Assembly (NCBI RefSeq): GCF_024734075.1
Contig: NZ_CP102850.1
Coordinates: forward strand, 4,402,001 to 4,466,000
Source: Gordonia mangrovi
GTDB lineage: Bacteria > Actinomycetota > Actinomycetes > Mycobacteriales > Mycobacteriaceae
Length of the DNA: 64,000 bases
Reading direction: 5' to 3'
The position numbers and the translations under genes are program-made. Below, one piece after another: positions 18,881 to 27,698 of this stretch. Under the pieces are notes generated by a model that saw only the letters and a list, made by a program, of their open reading frames with translations, made no database searches and was not told where the DNA came from. Every line of letters begins with the position of its first letter. Within the stretch, counting starts at the first letter, position 1.

Positions 18881-19813
18881 TCACGCAGCCACAAGGTTCA
18901 GCCGGGTGAGCCATGTTCGTGCTTGGGCTGCGACGACTCCGTTTTCGAGGTCCTTCCAGGTCCACCGGATCACCATGACGCCCAGCTTGCGTAGGGCGTC
19001 CTCCCGGACCTTCTCCCGCTTCATCACCTGAAAGGGCGTCTCGCCGGGCTTCAGGTGCTTTCGATACTTGACGTCACCGTCGAACTCGGCGACGAGCAAC
19101 CCGGCCCAGTCGAAGTCGGTACGCGCGACGAACTCGCCCTTCTCGTCGTGGAATTCATGCTGTAGCCGCGGAATCGGTAACCCGGCCTCGATGAGCTGAG
19201 CCCTGGTCCACGATTCGCCGGGGTTCTCGGACGCACCGTCCGCGTGATGCAGTGCGCGTCGCGCGTGCCCGACGCCATGGCGGCGACGCCGGAGCATCGC
19301 GCGCATCACCTCACTATCGGCGCCTGCTCGCAACGCTGAGTCGAACACGCTCAGCGCTCCGGCGAACCCGTGCGGCGTCGTACACGCGACATCGACCGCG
19401 GTGCGTTCCAGCGACGTCACCCGGACGCCGTCCACAACGACGACCTCGGACTCGGTCAACGTTCCGGTGTGCTCGTGCCGGGTCGAGCTGCGATGCGCGC
19501 CATGACTTCTGCCGGTCGTGGTGTGGACGCGCCGGAAGTTGGGTTTGAGCATCGCCAGCTGGTGCAGTGTCGCTGCGCTCTGATGACTGAGCGTGATCGG
19601 CTTGGTCGCCTGCTTACTCGCAGCGATCGCCGACAGCTGATGCAACTGCTCGGGTGTACGTTCGGCAGGTGTCACCGAGGCACCCGAACCGACGGATACC
19701 AGGTCGCCGCGTCGACGCGCTCGGGTCAGTTCGTTGTCGGTGTATCCGGCGGCGAGGGCTGTGGAACGAAAGATGAGGCCGTGCTCATCGGTGGGATAGG
19801 TGGTCATACCCAT
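18881..19813 (-). CDS. AbiEi-like antitoxin-domain protein with C-terminal DUF559 (Vsr-like nuclease fold)
   Basis: About 310 residues. The N-terminus (IFRSTALAAGYTDNELTRAR, then GDLVSVGSGASV) resembles the AbiEi winged-helix domain of type IV antitoxin-like proteins. The middle (VTSLERTAVDVACTTP) is the conserved linker of this actinobacterial family. The C-terminus (RTDFDWAGLLVAEFDGDVKY, then EDALRKLGVMVIRWTWKDLE) matches the DUF559/Vsr fold with a D...ExD core and a late basic helix. No toxin partner is adjacent, so a toxin-antitoxin role is not supported. ATG 19813 or 19807 are equally possible starts. Sits between acpS and the bcp-tetR pair; an accessory gene. Confidence 0.7.
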   Translation of the reverse strand: MGMTTYPTDEHGLIFRSTALAAGYTDNELTRARRRGDLVSVGSGASVTPAERTPEQLHQLSAIAASKQATKPITLSHQSAATLHQLAMLKPNFRRVHTTTGRSHGAHRSSTRHEHTGTLTESEVVVVDGVRVTSLERTAVDVACTTPHGFAGALSVFDSALRAGADSEVMRAMLRRRRHGVGHARRALHHADGASENPGESWTRAQLIEAGLPIPRLQHEFHDEKGEFVARTDFDWAGLLVAEFDGDVKYRKHLKPGETPFQVMKREKVREDALRKLGVMVIRWTWKDLENGVVAAQARTWLTRLNLVAA

Positions 19814-19956
19814 TGGACGCACGACCGACCGCCGCGGTGCCATCGAATTTTTGTCGCGCGCCTGCTGCTCTGCCGCGCGTGCAGCTTCACGCGCGGGAAG
19901 TTGCCGGGCGCGCGGGAACTTTCTGGACCCGCGTCGCCGGCCGGATACCCGGCCGG

Positions 19957-20589
19957 TCAGTCCTCGGCGGTGGTCTCCTCGAGGAGGAGGTAGCCGGCCA
20001 GCATGCGTTTGAGCTCGGCGACCGTCTGATCGTGATCGTGGCCGTCCTGGACCGAGAAGCTGAGCACCGAATACGCGGTGTGCACCAGCACCTGTGACAT
20101 CATCTCGCGGCGGTTGCGCTGGGTGGGGGTCAACGGCGCCAGGATGCGGGCGACCTGATCGGCCAGAGCCCGTTCGTTCTCCGAGGCGGTCGCGCGGGTG
20201 GCCGGCGTGGACTGCACGGCGAGCCATACGGCCCGGCGCGAGGGGTCGTCGCGCCACAGGGCGGCGAGATGGTCGAGGAACCTCTCGAGGAGGTGCGGCC
20301 ACTCCAGGGACGGGATCTCGGTGGAGAAGGCGGCGAGCTCCTCCTGGACGCCCACGGTGTCCTGCCGATCGAGTTCGCACACGATCACGTACTTGTTCGC
20401 GAAGTACTGATAGAGCGTCCCGATCGGCACCTCGGCCCGCGAGGCGATCTCCTCGCACGTGAGCGACTCGAAACCGACCTCGATGAGCAGATCGCGCGCT
20501 GCGGAGAGCATCGCGGAGAACTTCTTCTTGCTCCGCTCCTGCGTGGGGCGCTTACGCGGGAGGAGCTGCTCGGCGAGTGGAATGGACAT
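19957..20589 (-). CDS. TetR family transcriptional regulator
   Basis: 210 residues. The N-terminal helix-turn-helix (about 22-70) reads LLIEVGFESLTCEEIASRAE then VPIGTLYQYFANKYVI, a clear TetR signature; the C-terminal ligand domain is divergent and gives no ligand clue. It begins 24 bp after the bcp stop on the same strand, so it is probably cotranscribed with bcp. A CCGGCCGG-ATAC-CCGGCCGG hairpin (19937-19956) lies immediately beyond its stop and could end the transcript. Target genes unknown; it is not recognisably FasR. Confidence 0.85.
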   Translation of the reverse strand: MSIPLAEQLLPRKRPTQERSKKKFSAMLSAARDLLIEVGFESLTCEEIASRAEVPIGTLYQYFANKYVIVCELDRQDTVGVQEELAAFSTEIPSLEWPHLLERFLDHLAALWRDDPSRRAVWLAVQSTPATRATASENERALADQVARILAPLTPTQRNRREMMSQVLVHTAYSVLSFSVQDGHDHDQTVAELKRMLAGYLLLEETTAED

Positions 20590-20613
20590 CGTCGTCGGTC
20601 CTGCAGGCGACCG

Positions 20614-21087
20614 TCACACCGACAGGTCGCGACGGAGCTTGGCGACGTGTCCGGTGGCGCGGACGTTGTACTGGGCAGCGGCGATCTTTCCGTCCTCGTC
20701 GACCAGGAAAGTCGATCGGATGACCCCGGTGACAGTCTTGCCGTACATCTTCTTCTCCCCGAAGGCGCCCCATGCGGCGAGAACGGTCTTGTCCGGATCG
20801 GACAGGAGCGGGAAGGTCAACTCCTCGGCGGCGACGAACTTCGCCAGCTTCGCAGGCTTGTCCGGGGAGATGCCGATGACGTCGATCCCGGACTCGTTCA
20901 GCTCGGCAAGATTGTCGCGAAAATCACATGCCTGCTTGGTGCAGCCAGGAGTCGAGGCCGCGGGGTAGAAGTAGACGATGACCTTGCGGCCGGCGTAGTC
21001 GGCCAGGGATACCGGGTCGTCCTGGGAGTCGGGGAGGGTGAACGCGGGGGCGGGGTCGCCGACGGACAGCCGCGTGGATGCTGACAT
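20614..21087 (-). CDS. bcp: Thioredoxin-dependent peroxiredoxin (BCP/PrxQ type)
   Basis: Reduces H2O2 and organic hydroperoxides with thioredoxin. 157 residues. Peroxidatic Cys49 and resolving Cys54 lie in YPAASTPGCTKQACDFRD, the atypical 2-Cys arrangement of the PrxQ subfamily. The rest (GIDVIGISPDKPAKLAKF, LLSDPDKTVLAAWGAFGEK, STFLVDEDGKI) is canonical. Gene order after fas-acpS matches the mycobacterial bcp (Rv2521). First gene of a likely bcp-tetR transcript. Confidence 0.95.
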   Translation of the reverse strand: MSASTRLSVGDPAPAFTLPDSQDDPVSLADYAGRKVIVYFYPAASTPGCTKQACDFRDNLAELNESGIDVIGISPDKPAKLAKFVAAEELTFPLLSDPDKTVLAAWGAFGEKKMYGKTVTGVIRSTFLVDEDGKIAAAQYNVRATGHVAKLRRDLSV

Positions 21088-21347
21088 ATATGTCAGGCTA
21101 GTCGATCGCTCGTGGAGACCACCTGGGACCGTATTGGCGGGTTGTCGCGATCGTCCGGATCGCGGGCCACCACCGCGCCGGTTGATCGGGCCGTCTGCCG
21201 GGGCGCGGCGCCCCGGATGCCGTACCCTCGAAAAGTCGAGTGCGACGCGCGGCGACCTGGGTCAAAAGGACGCACGGCCGCGTGACTCGAGCCCGTCGTG
21301 AACTGGTGAACGTCACCGCATTGCCGTCGACCATTGGGAGGAATCAC

Positions 21348-21569
21348 GTGTCCGGGGATACCGAACGTATCGAGCAGGAGATCGCGCAGGCACGAGAAGA
21401 TCTCGCCAAGACCCTGGACACACTCGCCGAGCGGACGAGTCCGCAGCGACTGGCCGCCGACGCCAAGGAGAAAGCGGTGGCCACCCTGAACTCGCCGGCG
21501 GTCAAATACGCGCTCGCCGGTGTCGGTGCAGTCGTCGTCGTCCTGGTGGTGCGCAAACTCGTGAAGTGA
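21348..21569 (+). CDS. DUF3618 family small membrane protein
   Basis: 73 residues. The N-terminal half is a charged amphipathic helix (SGDTERIEQEIAQAREDLAK, then TLDTLAERTSPQRLAADAKE), the DUF3618 signature; the C-terminus is a single membrane helix (YALAGVGAVVVVLVVRKLVK). GTG 21348 follows GGGAGG at ideal spacing, which rules out longer upstream starts in this frame. Equivalent in position and size to mycobacterial Rv2520c beside bcp. Function unknown; a membrane-anchored coiled-coil protein. Confidence 0.9.
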   Translation: MSGDTERIEQEIAQAREDLAKTLDTLAERTSPQRLAADAKEKAVATLNSPAVKYALAGVGAVVVVLVVRKLVK

Positions 21570-21761
21570 GTGTGGTCGTGGCGATGCGCCGCGGCCCATG
21601 AGTTCTCCTGGCTGACCGACCGCGTGGTGCGGTGGCGGCCGGCGTGTGTGCGGAACCGTTCGAGTTGACGATCGTGGTCGACGCCAAGGGATCCGGGTGT
21701 CGCGAGGAGGCGATTTCACTTCTGTCGCGCCGACATGTAAGGTTCCATCTCGCACCGGCAA

Positions 21762-21834
<73 letters not shown>

Positions 21835-21846
21835 CCAGATACTCAG

Positions 21847-21875
21847 GACGCCCCGCCCAGCGCGGGGCGTCTTTT
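21847..21875 (+). terminator. Intrinsic terminator of tRNA-Lys
   Basis: GACGCCCCGC (21847-21856), loop CCAGC, then GCGGGGCGTC (21862-21871), followed by TTTT. A 10-bp GC-rich stem with a U-tract, a textbook rho-independent terminator and the clearest one in the window. Confidence 0.92.
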
Positions 21876-22029
21876 GTGTCGAGTCGACAGCGAGTCGGAC
21901 ACCCGGACGACACGGTCAATCCGGTCCCGGATTGTCTCGTACACTAGAGGTCGACCGTGCTCTCGAGGGGGAGATCCTGGCGTCGTCGACGTCGCACGGC
22001 GAGTTCGTAGGTGTTCCAGGAGGAGAAAC

Positions 22030-23250
22030 ATGCGGATCGGTCGTACCCGCACCGGCCGGCGGTCGCCGCTTGCCCTTTTCGGCGTTCTCATCGCCGTCAT
22101 CGCCATCGTGTCCGCGTGCTCGCAGGACGCCACCTACTCGTCTGATGTCAGCAGCTCCAACCTGTTCGACGACATGCTGAGGCCGGGTATGACCGTCACC
22201 GAGCTGGCCAACCGGCCGCTGGCCGATCAGTCGGTCGGTATCCAGCCGGGTGCGCCGATCACCGTCGCCGCCAGCGAAGGATCGATCACCGATGTGCGTA
22301 TCGACAAGTCCGATGGGTCGCCGGTGAAGGGTGTTCTCTCCGACGACGGCACCACCTGGACCAGCGCCGAGCCGCTCGGCTACAACCGGACTTACACGTT
22401 GCAGGCAGATGCCGTGGGCATCGGTGGTCGTACCACCAAGCGGGTGTCGTTCACCACGCAGGCCCCGAACAATTTGACACTGCCGTACCTGACGCCATCG
22501 CCCGGCGAGACCGTCGGCGTCGGCCAGCCGGTCGCGATCAAGTTCGACGAACCCATCCCGAACCGCAAGGCCGCCCAGGACGCCATCAGGATCACGACCA
22601 ACCCGCCGGTGGAGGGCGCCTTCTACTGGATCAGCGACTCCGAGGTTCGGTGGCGCCCGCAGGACTACTGGGCGAGCGGTACCAAGGTCGACGTCGCGGT
22701 GAATACCTATGGCATCAACCTCGGCGACGGACTCTTCGGCCAACAGAACGTGAAGACGAACTTCACGATCGGGCGGTCGATGGTCATCACCGCCGACGAC
22801 AACACCAAACAGGTCACCTTCGCGCGTGACGGCAATGTCATCCGGTCGATGCCGACGTCGATGGGTAAGCCCGGTCACGACACACCCAACGGCGTGTACC
22901 TGGTGTCGGACAAGCACGAGCACATCATCATGGACTCGTCGACCTACGGCGTTCCGATCGACGCGGCCGAGGGCTACCGCACGCCGGTCGATTACGCGAC
23001 CCGGATGTCCTACAGCGGCATCTTCTTCCACTCGGCCCCGTGGTCGGTGTGGGCGCAGGGCAACACCAACACCAGCCACGGTTGCCTCAACCTCAGCCCC
23101 GATGACGCCCTGTGGGTCATGCAGAACACGCTGCGCGGCGATCCGGTGATCGTGAAGAACACCGAGGGAGAGATCCTGTCCGGAGTCGACGGACTCGGTG
23201 ACTGGAACATCCCATGGACCCAGTGGTCGAAGGGCAACGCCGACGTCTGA
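22030..23250 (+). CDS. L,D-transpeptidase lipoprotein (YkuD domain, LppS/LdtC-like)
   Basis: Periplasmic enzyme making 3-3 peptidoglycan cross-links. 406 residues: a type II signal peptide ending in the lipobox VSAC (Cys30), two Ig-like/Big domains (about 50-250), then the YkuD catalytic domain with the hallmark HSAPWSVWAQGNTNTSHGCL; catalytic Cys and His lie near residues 340-352. ATG 22030 follows AGGAGGAG closely. The gene lies after tRNA-Lys as Rv2518c does near Rv2520c. The enzyme class resists most penicillins but is inhibited by carbapenems (family knowledge). Confidence 0.93.
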   Translation: MRIGRTRTGRRSPLALFGVLIAVIAIVSACSQDATYSSDVSSSNLFDDMLRPGMTVTELANRPLADQSVGIQPGAPITVAASEGSITDVRIDKSDGSPVKGVLSDDGTTWTSAEPLGYNRTYTLQADAVGIGGRTTKRVSFTTQAPNNLTLPYLTPSPGETVGVGQPVAIKFDEPIPNRKAAQDAIRITTNPPVEGAFYWISDSEVRWRPQDYWASGTKVDVAVNTYGINLGDGLFGQQNVKTNFTIGRSMVITADDNTKQVTFARDGNVIRSMPTSMGKPGHDTPNGVYLVSDKHEHIIMDSSTYGVPIDAAEGYRTPVDYATRMSYSGIFFHSAPWSVWAQGNTNTSHGCLNLSPDDALWVMQNTLRGDPVIVKNTEGEILSGVDGLGDWNIPWTQWSKGNADV

Positions 23251-23354
23251 CACCTCTGGACTGTTCTTCGACATGTCGCTGTAGCGCGCCATCCGATCTG
23301 ACGTGACCGGTGTTACATTCTCTCCTGACCTGCGGTGCGGTCGAGGAGGGGCAG

Positions 23355-24839
23355 ATGATGCGGTGTGCACGCTCGGTGGGAGTGCTGAGCGTGTGCGCGG
23401 GTCTGGCCGCGGCCACGTTCATCGCGACGCCGGCGGTCGCCGAGGGCTCACCGACGCCGTTGCCCAGTTCGGGCTGTGAGTCCGACCTGCCACCCACACC
23501 GTCACCCTTCGATCCCCGCGACCTGATCCCCGATCGGATCGGCATCCCGCTGCCGTATCCGCGCATCGTGCCGGTGCCGGAGCCGGAGTCGGCCGACGAA
23601 CCGCCGGTCCGGATCCCGTCGCAGCCACCTCCGAAGGACCCGTGCACCGACCCGTGTCCGGACATCACCGATCCACCCACGCCGATCGACGTCGGGCCGG
23701 CGCTGTCCATCGAGTTCCCCAAGATCACCCTCGATCCCGCTCCGCAGGACATCCCGATCCCGGTGCCCAACCCGGACCCGGCACCGCTCCCACCACCCCC
23801 GCCGGTCATGTACCCGAAGGAGGCGTCCGCGCCGGTGAGTGCCAAACCGGTGGTGCCCCGGGTGGCCGACGTCGACCTCGTCTCGACGCTCACCGGCAGA
23901 GGATCGACGAGTCGCACCGACAAGCGATGGCAGGTCAACGGCACCGACCTCGGCATCATGTGGGAGTCCACACCGGATCAGATCGCGATCGTCTTCGGCG
24001 ACACCTTCGGCCGGGGTTTCACCCCGCCGGGCGCCAACGGCGGGGATTGGCGCAGCAATGTGCTGGGCTTCAGTTCGGACCGCCGTCTGGATGACGGGAT
24101 GTCGATCGACACGATGGTGCAGGACAGCCGCTGTCACGCGGCGCAGGTGCTGAGCGCCCGGCACGTGAACCGCTACGAGATCACCACCATCCCGACGTCG
24201 GGGTTCGCGCTCGGCGACCGGCAGTACCTGAGCTACATGTCGGTACGCACGTGGGGGCCGATCCCGGGGGTGTGGCTGACCAATCACGGTGGGTTGGCCT
24301 ACTCCGACGACGGTGGCTCCACCTGGATCAAGGACCCGTATGCCCGCTGGGACAACCTGTTCGGCACCAGCCGATTCCAGGTCTCGTCGATGGTCCCGCA
24401 CGACGGCTACGTCTACATGTTCGGCACGCCCAATTCACGCATCGGTACGGTCGGGTTGGCCCGCGTGCCGGCCGAGCACGTGCTGAACAAGACGGCGTAC
24501 CAGTACTGGCGGGACGGTCGCTGGGTGGCGGCACGGGATGGGGATGTGGCGTCGCCACTGTTCTTCGGGCCGGCCGGCGAGGTGTCGGCACGGTACGACG
24601 CGGCCTCGCAGCGGTGGCAACTGAGTTATCTCGACGCGCTGCGCGGGTCGATCGTGTTGCGTACGGCGCGCTCACCTCAGGGTCTCTGGTCCGAGCCGGC
24701 GGATCTGGTGCACTCCAGCCGCTACGCCCAGCTCTACGGTGGGTTCCTGCATCCGTGGTCCAGTGGCCGCGACCTTTACTTCACCATGTCGACCTGGACG
24801 GAGTACAACGTCTCGCTGATGCGTGCCACGCTGCGGTGA
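23355..24839 (+). CDS. Secreted DUF4185 domain protein with proline-rich N-terminal region
   Basis: 494 residues. A Sec signal peptide (MMRCARSVGVLSVCAGLAAA onward, cleavage near AVA-EG) leads into about 140 residues very rich in Pro and acidic residues with only three Cys, probably an extended cell-wall linker. From about residue 170 the DUF4185 fold begins (VSTLTGRGSTSRTDKRW, IAIVFGDTFG, GDWRSNVLGFSSD), a beta-propeller related to glycosidase-like domains; catalytic acids cannot be assigned. The start is ATG 23355 behind GAGGAGGGG. A wall-polysaccharide role is an inference; some DUF4185 proteins act on arabinan or galactan. Confidence 0.85.
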   Translation: MMRCARSVGVLSVCAGLAAATFIATPAVAEGSPTPLPSSGCESDLPPTPSPFDPRDLIPDRIGIPLPYPRIVPVPEPESADEPPVRIPSQPPPKDPCTDPCPDITDPPTPIDVGPALSIEFPKITLDPAPQDIPIPVPNPDPAPLPPPPPVMYPKEASAPVSAKPVVPRVADVDLVSTLTGRGSTSRTDKRWQVNGTDLGIMWESTPDQIAIVFGDTFGRGFTPPGANGGDWRSNVLGFSSDRRLDDGMSIDTMVQDSRCHAAQVLSARHVNRYEITTIPTSGFALGDRQYLSYMSVRTWGPIPGVWLTNHGGLAYSDDGGSTWIKDPYARWDNLFGTSRFQVSSMVPHDGYVYMFGTPNSRIGTVGLARVPAEHVLNKTAYQYWRDGRWVAARDGDVASPLFFGPAGEVSARYDAASQRWQLSYLDALRGSIVLRTARSPQGLWSEPADLVHSSRYAQLYGGFLHPWSSGRDLYFTMSTWTEYNVSLMRATLR

Positions 24840-24857
24840 CACGCACCAGCCAGGGCG

Positions 24858-25466
24858 TTACGGCGTGTTGATCCAGGTCAGGATGGCCTGGCCGGCCTGG
24901 CGGTCGCCGTTGTTGATACCGACGACAGCACCGATCGCGGCGCCCACACCGGCACCCCAGATGCAGCCGACCAACACCAGGCATCCCACGATGAGCCCGA
25001 CGATCGCCCCGACCGCAGTGGCGACGCCGCCGCCGCGATTCCATCCGTTGTTGATGTGCCAGATCATCTTCTGATATGCCCGGTCCTTCTTGGCCGACAC
25101 CGGATGCATGCCGGATGCGATCGCGGCGCGCATTTCCGCGGTGAGCTGGGGAGTGAGCGTCGCGGTCGTCCGGTCGGCGCTGACCGCCGCGCGCAGCGGG
25201 ACGTCGATCCCGTTGAGCGGGATGGTCAGATCGACCCGGTCGATGGTGTCGCCGTTCCGGTCGAGCACCGTCAGCGCGTTCGCGTCCTGGTGTCCGAATG
25301 TCGCATTGGTCAAGACAGAGGTGATCGACGAGCCGTCCGCTGACGCCGACGTGTGATGGCTCGCCGCGAGCGACGTCGGCGCGCCGTGTGCGGTGGCGGT
25401 GGCCACGGTGAGCAATGCCGTGACCACGCCGGCGAGGGTCAGGATGACGATTCTGAAGAGCTTCAT
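24858..25466 (-). CDS. Exported protein with C-terminal glycine-zipper-like membrane segment (DUF8020-like)
   Basis: 202 residues. Signal peptide MKLFRIVILTLAGVVTALLT with cleavage near AHG-AP; a beta-rich middle (ANALTVLDRNGDTIDRVDLT, then DRTTATLTPQL); and a C-terminal Gly/Ala/Val-rich hydrophobic block (about 150-190) resembling a glycine-zipper hairpin. The layout resembles the DUF8020-type exported proteins common in mycolic-acid bacteria. ATG 25466 is chosen because the signal peptide begins there; the frame is open further upstream without a plausible start. Function unknown. Convergent with the DUF4185 gene, 18 bp apart. Confidence 0.75.
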   Translation of the reverse strand: MKLFRIVILTLAGVVTALLTVATATAHGAPTSLAASHHTSASADGSSITSVLTNATFGHQDANALTVLDRNGDTIDRVDLTIPLNGIDVPLRAAVSADRTTATLTPQLTAEMRAAIASGMHPVSAKKDRAYQKMIWHINNGWNRGGGVATAVGAIVGLIVGCLVLVGCIWGAGVGAAIGAVVGINNGDRQAGQAILTWINTP

Positions 25467-25591
25467 ACGGTGCCGTCCCCGGTTCATGAGTGGTGTGCGG
25501 TACGAGGTGAATCCCGGTGTGGACCGGTGAATCCTGTCGACACTATCGCGGTGGCCCGGGTCGGCCGACGGGACGGTGAACATTGCACCGA

Positions 25592-27634
25592 TCAGCCGAC
25601 GACGAAGCCCGACGACACGGCGTCGATCGGTCGGGTCCTGCCGTCGGCGCCGCGGCTGTCACCGCGATAGCGGATGCGGAAGCGGCCCGAGGTCGCTGCC
25701 GGGATGGTCCACTCGACCCGGATCACCGACGCGTCGCTGTCGCCGGGCGGCCGCCGCCAGTGCAATTCGGTCTCCCAGTCGTTGTCGTCGGCGACGGTCC
25801 GCCATCCGGTCGCCGTCTTTCGTTGCACCTCCAGATAGGTGTCCCCGGTACGCAGGTTGTTGTTGGGGTGTGCGCCGACGAATTCGACGGCCGCCACCTG
25901 GCCGGGACGGTAGCGGGACCGCGGTGCGGTCACTACGTCGCCGTAGGAGTGCCCGGTCACGGGACGGTCGGGAGGTATCGGCGCAACGAGATCGGGCTGG
26001 AAGCCGGATTTGTCGAGCGGTGCCGGACCTCGGCCCGGAGCCGTGCCCGACGCCATGGCGGTGGCCAGCGCGTGGAACTCCTGCAGGTAGGCAGACAGTG
26101 TCCATCGCCCGTACTGGGTCGCGCCGCCTTCGTACTGTTGTGCGTCGTATTCCTCCGGCGTCGTCACATACTGCGTATAGGCGTTCGAGTAACCCTGGAT
26201 GAGGACGTTGTCGATGTCGACCCGCAGCGCATCGGCGACGACGCTCCGTAGCCGCAGGCCGGCGACGATGGTCACCTCGGCCGGGATGGCGACCAACACG
26301 AGGTCGCCGATGCGCAGGATCTGCAGCGGGACGACGTGCGGGATCCACGGGGCCGGCGGCAGTAGACCGAGCGGAAAAGCGATGAGCTTGGGTGCCTGCA
26401 TGTCTCGCATCCACGGGGCGATGGGCGGTTGCCTGTCACCGCCGAGCGCGGTGACCAACGGATTGGTGGTGCCCTCCTGCAGGAAACCCAACTGCGAACG
26501 CCAGTTGTCCTCGGTGCTGGTGGCCGCGGCTGCGGCGCCCATCATGGCCGGTGTCGTCGCCGTCGGCCGGCCTTCCGGCGTGTACATTCCGTCGATCTGG
26601 ACCGCCGACATGTCGACGTAGCGCACGATCGAGTCGACTCCGCCTCGCGCCATCGGCCGGGCTGCGTCGAACCCGCTGCGGCCGGCCCGATACTGGCGTT
26701 CGCCGATGACCTCGCAGTTGCGTTTGTTGTCGTCGGTTGGACCGGTCGGACGCATCTTGATCAGGTTGAGATTCGGCGTCATGTCGCCGCTGTTGGTCTG
26801 GGGAAACGCGGCGATGACGCCGGGGGAGGTGCTCTCCCAGCGGTAGCTCGCATAACCCTTGTTGTCACCGGCGATCAGCTTGTTGCGGTCGGTCAGCGAC
26901 GTGCCGTGCGTCGAGAACCAGGTGATGGCACCCACGTCGGTGGCGCCCTGACGCAGACGCAGCACGGTGACGGCCGGGTCGATCGCGCCGGGGAACTGCC
27001 GGCGCTCGGCAGCCGGGTTGAGATCGAAGGCCACCCGAGAGCGGTTGCGACTCGCCTCGTGCAACTCGCCGCGACCCAGTGAGATGGTTCCCGGTGCGAG
27101 ATTCTCATGGGCACGGGCGATGGCGGTGACGATGCCGCGGATCTCGGCATCGTAAGAGTTCTTCTTGAATCCGTAGGCGGCCAGCGAGTATGCGAAGTCC
27201 CACGCGGTGCCGCCACAGGACGCGTGGGTGTGGGTGGCGTTGAGATTCACGTTGCGTTCGGTGTAGAGGTTGCCGAAACGCTTGCGCAGCAAGGGCAGCA
27301 CACCCATGTGGTGCGACTGGAACAGGCAGGCGATATCGCTCGTCACGAACACCACGCGGTCGCCTGTGCGGCGGTCGACGACGATGTATGCGCGCGCCCA
27401 GCATCGTTGCAGGAGGCCGGCGGCTACCTGATCGGCATCGGAGTAGCCCATCATGCCCTGGCCGGCGATCGCCCCGGTCATGTCGGCGATTCCGCATCCG
27501 ACCAGATAGCCGGAGGTGTCGTTCGCACCGCCCGGTGTCGCACTCGCCGCCGGTTCCCCGGCAACGAGTGCGACACCGCCCCCGACTGCGGTCGCTGCTG
27601 CCCCCGCGAGCAGCGTCCGTCGCGTCACATCCAT
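25592..27634 (-). CDS. Neutral/alkaline ceramidase family hydrolase, Tat-exported
   Basis: Cleaves the amide bond of ceramide-like N-acyl lipids. 680 residues. The N-terminus carries a Tat signal (TRRTLLAG and a hydrophobic stretch ending near ASA). Family features: VGCGIADMTG, zinc-site ATHTH (133-137), FSTHGTS with His243, and the active-site hexapeptide, here GDMTPN (283-288). In characterised enzymes this is GD(V/M)SPN with Ser as nucleophile; codon ACG gives Thr286. The C-terminal Ig-like domain is present (YRPGQVAAVEFVGAHPNNNL). An AAGGGGGAC ribosome site precedes the ATG. Third gene of the amine oxidase-tetR-ceramidase operon. Confidence 0.9.
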   Translation of the reverse strand: MDVTRRTLLAGAAATAVGGGVALVAGEPAASATPGGANDTSGYLVGCGIADMTGAIAGQGMMGYSDADQVAAGLLQRCWARAYIVVDRRTGDRVVFVTSDIACLFQSHHMGVLPLLRKRFGNLYTERNVNLNATHTHASCGGTAWDFAYSLAAYGFKKNSYDAEIRGIVTAIARAHENLAPGTISLGRGELHEASRNRSRVAFDLNPAAERRQFPGAIDPAVTVLRLRQGATDVGAITWFSTHGTSLTDRNKLIAGDNKGYASYRWESTSPGVIAAFPQTNSGDMTPNLNLIKMRPTGPTDDNKRNCEVIGERQYRAGRSGFDAARPMARGGVDSIVRYVDMSAVQIDGMYTPEGRPTATTPAMMGAAAAATSTEDNWRSQLGFLQEGTTNPLVTALGGDRQPPIAPWMRDMQAPKLIAFPLGLLPPAPWIPHVVPLQILRIGDLVLVAIPAEVTIVAGLRLRSVVADALRVDIDNVLIQGYSNAYTQYVTTPEEYDAQQYEGGATQYGRWTLSAYLQEFHALATAMASGTAPGRGPAPLDKSGFQPDLVAPIPPDRPVTGHSYGDVVTAPRSRYRPGQVAAVEFVGAHPNNNLRTGDTYLEVQRKTATGWRTVADDNDWETELHWRRPPGDSDASVIRVEWTIPAATSGRFRIRYRGDSRGADGRTRPIDAVSSGFVVG

Positions 27635-27698
27635 CGCCGTCCCCCTTGATGGTTCCGTTGTGGCTGCGACAGCGTTGTCGCGGTCGACACCGTCCGGT

